Source: Armatimonadota bacterium (lineage in GTDB: Bacteria; Armatimonadota; Zipacnadia; Zipacnadales; UBA11051). Taken from it: a DNA stretch of 8,991 bases. A program made the translations under genes and the position numbers. A model generated the notes under the pieces. That model saw only the letters and a list, made by a program, of their open reading frames with translations. It did no database searches and was not told the origin of the DNA. The DNA lies in assembly GCA_003542955.1 (NCBI GenBank), contig DPJP01000150.1, positions 888 to 9,878 of the forward strand, given 5' to 3'. Positions 6,851 to 8,991 of this stretch are shown in pieces. Every line of letters starts with the position of its first letter. Position 1 is the first letter of the stretch.

Positions 6851-6899
6851 CTCGTTCACAATTGCATCGTCTCAGAATCTCACTTGTCTCAACGTCTCA
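6851..6899 (-). repeat. Octamer array in opposite orientation
   Basis: Read on the minus strand from 6899 down, the units are TGAGACGT, TGAGACAAG (9 bp), TGAGATTC, TGAGACGA, TGCAATTG and TGAACGAG. They have the same TGAGNNNN style as the + strand array at 6719-6766. CTCAGAATCTCA (6871-6882) is the exact reverse complement of TGAGATTCTGAG (6751-6762). Together with the facing array this may be one composite element of about 180 bp. Confidence 0.55.
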
Positions 6900-6942
6900 C
6901 CGAATCGCGCGACCGGCTTCAGACCGGGAACGGTGATCCCTT

Positions 6943-6967
6943 GTACGCGATACGCCCTCGTACGCGA
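6943..6967 (+). promoter_or_regulatory. Spaced direct repeat GTACGCGA, possible operator
   Basis: GTACGCGA occurs at 6943-6950 and again at 6960-6967, with starts 17 bp apart. The pair lies about 85 bp upstream of the DUF1961-like gene. Spaced half-sites in a promoter region can bind a regulator, but no promoter boxes could be placed with confidence. It may be chance. Confidence 0.25.
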
Positions 6968-7049
6968 GAAACACACCACAAGGCCCTCTTCCCCCCGGCG
7001 TTGAATAGTCACCTGATGGCGAAGGATGCCGACACCGGAGGTGTGGCTG

Positions 7050-7799
7050 GTGAGGAGCACGATGCTGTCGACGCTCGCGCTCTGCCTGTTGAGTTGCGCA
7101 TTCTGTGCACAGGGGGATGATGCTGTGGCTGAGGATGCCAGGGTGCTCTTCTTTGATGACTTCTCCGCGGGGATGGACAACTGGTGGGCTGAGGGCGGCC
7201 TCAACGCGTGGGTCGAGGACGGGAAGCTCTACCAGGATGCCGAGCCCGGCGGCGAGCGCGGCGAGAGCCGTACGGGCCTGTGTTCAACGATCTGGTGCAA
7301 GCAGGAGTTCGAGGGCGACATCAGAATCGAGTTGGATACACACGTGGTGCGCTCTGACATCGACGCCAACAACATCAACTTCTTCATCCACTTCTCCGAC
7401 CCCGGCGGCAAGCCGCTGTATGAGACGCGCGATGAGCGCGCCGATGGCGCCTACCAGAAGTACCACGTGCTCAGCGGCAACATCATCACGTTCCTCTCCG
7501 ACGTCGAGAAGGAGAGCCTCGCGCTGCCTCCCGACCAGCGCCCCGCCCGCATCCGCATCCGCCACTGCCCGGGCTTTGAGCTGCTCAAAGAGGAGTTCAC
7601 CTACCACTGCCGACAGCGGGTGACCTACCACATCGAGATCATCAAGCAGGGCCCCGACATCAGCTTCTCAGTGGACGGCAGACTGCTCGCACAGGCACAT
7701 GACCCGCAGGCGCCGAGCGGCGGGTTGTTCGGCCTGCGCACATTCCGAACGGTCCTGTGGTGGGACAATGTGAGGATCAGTTCACTCGGGGGGGAGTAG
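7050..7799 (+). CDS. Secreted DUF1961-like (concanavalin/LamG-fold) protein
   Basis: This gene encodes about 249 residues. I prefer GTG 7050, which has GGAGGT (7037-7042) 7 nt upstream and gives a signal peptide starting M-R-S-T. ATG 7062 with GAGGAG (7052-7057) is an alternative in the same frame; ATG 7026 is unlikely. The signal peptide reaches about residue 20 (AFCA then QGDD); LLSC could be a lipobox. The mature part opens with the typical first strand VLFFDDFSAGMDNWWAEGG (32-50) and closes with GGLFGLRTFRTVLWWDNVRI (224-243). Both are hallmarks of DUF1961-type jelly-roll proteins, which share the concanavalin-like fold of glucanases and lectins and are common in glycan-degrading bacteria. 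The enzymatic activity of this family is not established to my knowledge. The next gene follows after 2 nt. Expected location: periplasm or cell surface. Confidence 0.75.
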   Translation: MRSTMLSTLALCLLSCAFCAQGDDAVAEDARVLFFDDFSAGMDNWWAEGGLNAWVEDGKLYQDAEPGGERGESRTGLCSTIWCKQEFEGDIRIELDTHVVRSDIDANNINFFIHFSDPGGKPLYETRDERADGAYQKYHVLSGNIITFLSDVEKESLALPPDQRPARIRIRHCPGFELLKEEFTYHCRQRVTYHIEIIKQGPDISFSVDGRLLAQAHDPQAPSGGLFGLRTFRTVLWWDNVRISSLGGE

Positions 7800-7801
7800 C
7801 C

Positions 7802-8991
7802 ATGTTCGCACCGGCGCGGCTGTTGACCGATGACGACATTGAGCGGCTCGAGACCGCTGCGATCCGCATCCTGTCGGAGGCGGGGATGCGCTTTGAGAGC
7901 GACCGGCTGCTTGGCATCCTGGAGGCCGATGGCGCGCGCATTGACCCCTCCCGGCATCGAGCGTTCTTCGACGAGGCCATGGTCAGGCGCGTGCTGGAGC
8001 TTGTCAGGCCACCGGCGGAGGACCGTGAGGTCTCGGTGCTGATCTCCCGCGAGATGGGAGATGAGTACACCGTCGACTTCGGGTACGAGGCGTTCTTCCT
8101 GTATGACTGGCCGCTCAAGGACCGGCGGGGCGCCGATGAGGACGACATCATCGAACTGCTCAAGCTGGGCCAGATGATCCCGGAGGTCACCTGCGTCGGC
8201 CTGCCGGTGCTCAACTCCAGGACCGACCAGCGCATCGAGGCACTCGAGGTCATCCCCCTGCAACTGCGCTACACAACCAAGCACCGCGGGGCGGGCGTGC
8301 GTACACCCGAGCAGGTGGCCTGGATGGTCGAGATCGACCGGCTGCTGGGGTACACCGTGGACCGCCCGCACTTCGTCCAGCCGGGCCGGTGCATGATCTC
8401 GCCGCTCTCGTTCGGCTCCGACGCCTGTGGTATCTTCGAGGCCCTGCTCGACTGCGGCTATGACCGGACGTTCTGGGTGGCGACGATGCCGATCGCGGGC
8501 GGCACCGGGCCGGTCACCGTCGCGGGTACCGCGGTGCTGCAGATCGCCGAGGTCATCGGCGGCTGGGTACTGGCCAAGTCCATCAACCCGCAAGCGGAGG
8601 TCAACGCCACGGTGATCAGCGGGACGATGGACATGCGGGAAGTGTCCGCGGCATTCGCATCGCCCGAGTGCATGCTCCAGGACGTCGCGGCCGTGGAGTT
8701 CTTCCGGCGCCGCTACGGCGTCAGGGTCGGCTACGACCCCGGCTATATCGACGCCAAGGTACCGGGGGTCCAGGTGGCCTTCGAGAAAGCCTTCAAGCAG
8801 ACGGCCTTCGGGCTGGCGCTGGCCCCGGCGTTGACCGTCGGCGGCCTCGAGGGGTGTGCGACCTTCTCCCCCACCCTCGCGATGCTCGAGATAGAGCTGA
8901 ACAAGGGCATCCACAAGTTCCTGCGGGGCGCGTCCTTTGATGATGAGAGCCTCGCGGTCGATGAGATCATCTCTCTCTGCAATGTCGACGG
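7802..8991 (+). CDS. MttB-superfamily (trimethylamine methyltransferase-like) protein, 3' partial
   Basis: ATG 7802 follows the preceding stop (7797-7799) by 2 nt. A G-rich Shine-Dalgarno (7788-7796) overlaps that stop, implying translational coupling. The frame is open for 396 codons to the right edge; the family is usually around 480-500 residues, so the C-terminus is missing. Residues 9-35 (LTDDDIERLETAAIRILSEA) match the N-terminal helix typical of MttB/COG5598. Diagnostic blocks are SPLSFG (about 200-205), TMPIAGGTGPVTVAGT (228-243) and DAKVPGVQVAFEKA (317-330). Family members are TIM-barrel methyltransferases that move a methyl group from trimethylamine or quaternary amines (glycine betaine, carnitine, proline betaine) to a corrinoid protein in the cytoplasm. 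No in-frame TAG is present, so this part has no pyrrolysine, and a non-Pyl subfamily with another substrate is likely. No corrinoid protein gene is in view. Confidence 0.85.
   Translation, partial: MFAPARLLTDDDIERLETAAIRILSEAGMRFESDRLLGILEADGARIDPSRHRAFFDEAMVRRVLELVRPPAEDREVSVLISREMGDEYTVDFGYEAFFLYDWPLKDRRGADEDDIIELLKLGQMIPEVTCVGLPVLNSRTDQRIEALEVIPLQLRYTTKHRGAGVRTPEQVAWMVEIDRLLGYTVDRPHFVQPGRCMISPLSFGSDACGIFEALLDCGYDRTFWVATMPIAGGTGPVTVAGTAVLQIAEVIGGWVLAKSINPQAEVNATVISGTMDMREVSAAFASPECMLQDVAAVEFFRRRYGVRVGYDPGYIDAKVPGVQVAFEKAFKQTAFGLALAPALTVGGLEGCATFSPTLAMLEIELNKGIHKFLRGASFDDESLAVDEIISLCNVD

Larger units (their letters stand above)
6262..7049. other. Long intergenic region rich in repeats and secondary structure
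   Basis: No convincing gene lies in these 788 bp. The short ORFs present have low-complexity or basic translations and no ribosome sites. Base composition changes visibly: 6262-6412 is very G-rich, while about 6420-6900 is more AT-rich than the flanking genes. The region holds a G-quadruplex motif, a long inverted repeat, several degenerate 8-bp tandem arrays and a duplicated 27-bp core, all listed separately. It separates the secreted-protein unit from the DUF1961-like/MttB-like unit, so it should contain the promoter of the latter. I cannot point to a clear -35/-10 pair. Confidence 0.7.

Noticed and set aside
6528..6859. Small open frames on both strands in the repeat region
   Set aside because: They run through degenerate tandem repeats, lack Shine-Dalgarno sequences and show no protein-like pattern.
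6419..6907. CRISPR array
   Set aside because: The repeats are 8 bp, degenerate and contiguous, with no conserved 25-40 bp repeat and no spacers.
7625..8914. Long minus-strand open frame of 429 codons opposite the MttB-like gene
   Set aside because: Its translation is rich in Arg, His, Asp and Gly with no recognisable domain, as expected for the mirror of a GC-rich gene. The + strand frame carries clear MttB family blocks.

Overview
The window is GC-rich bacterial DNA. All convincing genes lie on the + strand. Codon use is strongly GC-biased throughout the coding regions, starts are ATG or GTG with good Shine-Dalgarno sequences, and most products carry Sec signal peptides. The mix of large secreted Ig-like proteins, a LamG-like DUF1961-type protein and an MttB-superfamily methyltransferase is reminiscent of environmental Planctomycetota, Armatimonadota or related uncultured lineages. 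That placement is an inference; no marker gene here fixes the taxon.

Region 1 (about 1-6261) looks like a four-gene co-directional unit for the cell envelope or exterior. It contains the 3' part of a TPR-like helical-repeat protein (2-1021) and a 728-residue secreted protein with several Ig-like domains and a C-terminal transglutaminase/papain-like domain (1105-3294). Two tandem, divergent paralogs of an unrecognised secreted three-part protein family follow (3376-4803 and 4888-6261). The gaps, taking the chosen starts, are 83, about 81-84 and 84 nt. Each gap contains a short GC-rich hairpin and no Rho-independent terminator, so co-transcription is likely.

Region 2 (6262-7049) is a non-coding stretch of nearly 800 bp and the most unusual part of the window. 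It begins with a G-quadruplex motif (6327-6350). A long imperfect inverted repeat follows (6413-6502), then a series of degenerate 8-bp tandem repeats. Three of these arrays end in phase in an octamer containing CCAACG, and are followed by loops and partly complementary right arms. A 27-bp imperfect direct repeat recurs 188 bp apart inside differing stems. A further octamer array lies on the opposite strand (6851-6899). Together these look like a small family of repeat or structured elements.

Region 3 (7050-8991) is a second unit. It has a small secreted DUF1961-like (concanavalin/LamG-fold) protein followed after 2 nt by an MttB-superfamily (trimethylamine methyltransferase-like, COG5598) gene that runs off the right edge. 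The 2-nt spacing and the SD lying over the upstream stop region imply translational coupling. This pairs a probable glycan-related extracytoplasmic protein with a probable cytoplasmic methylamine/betaine-type demethylase.
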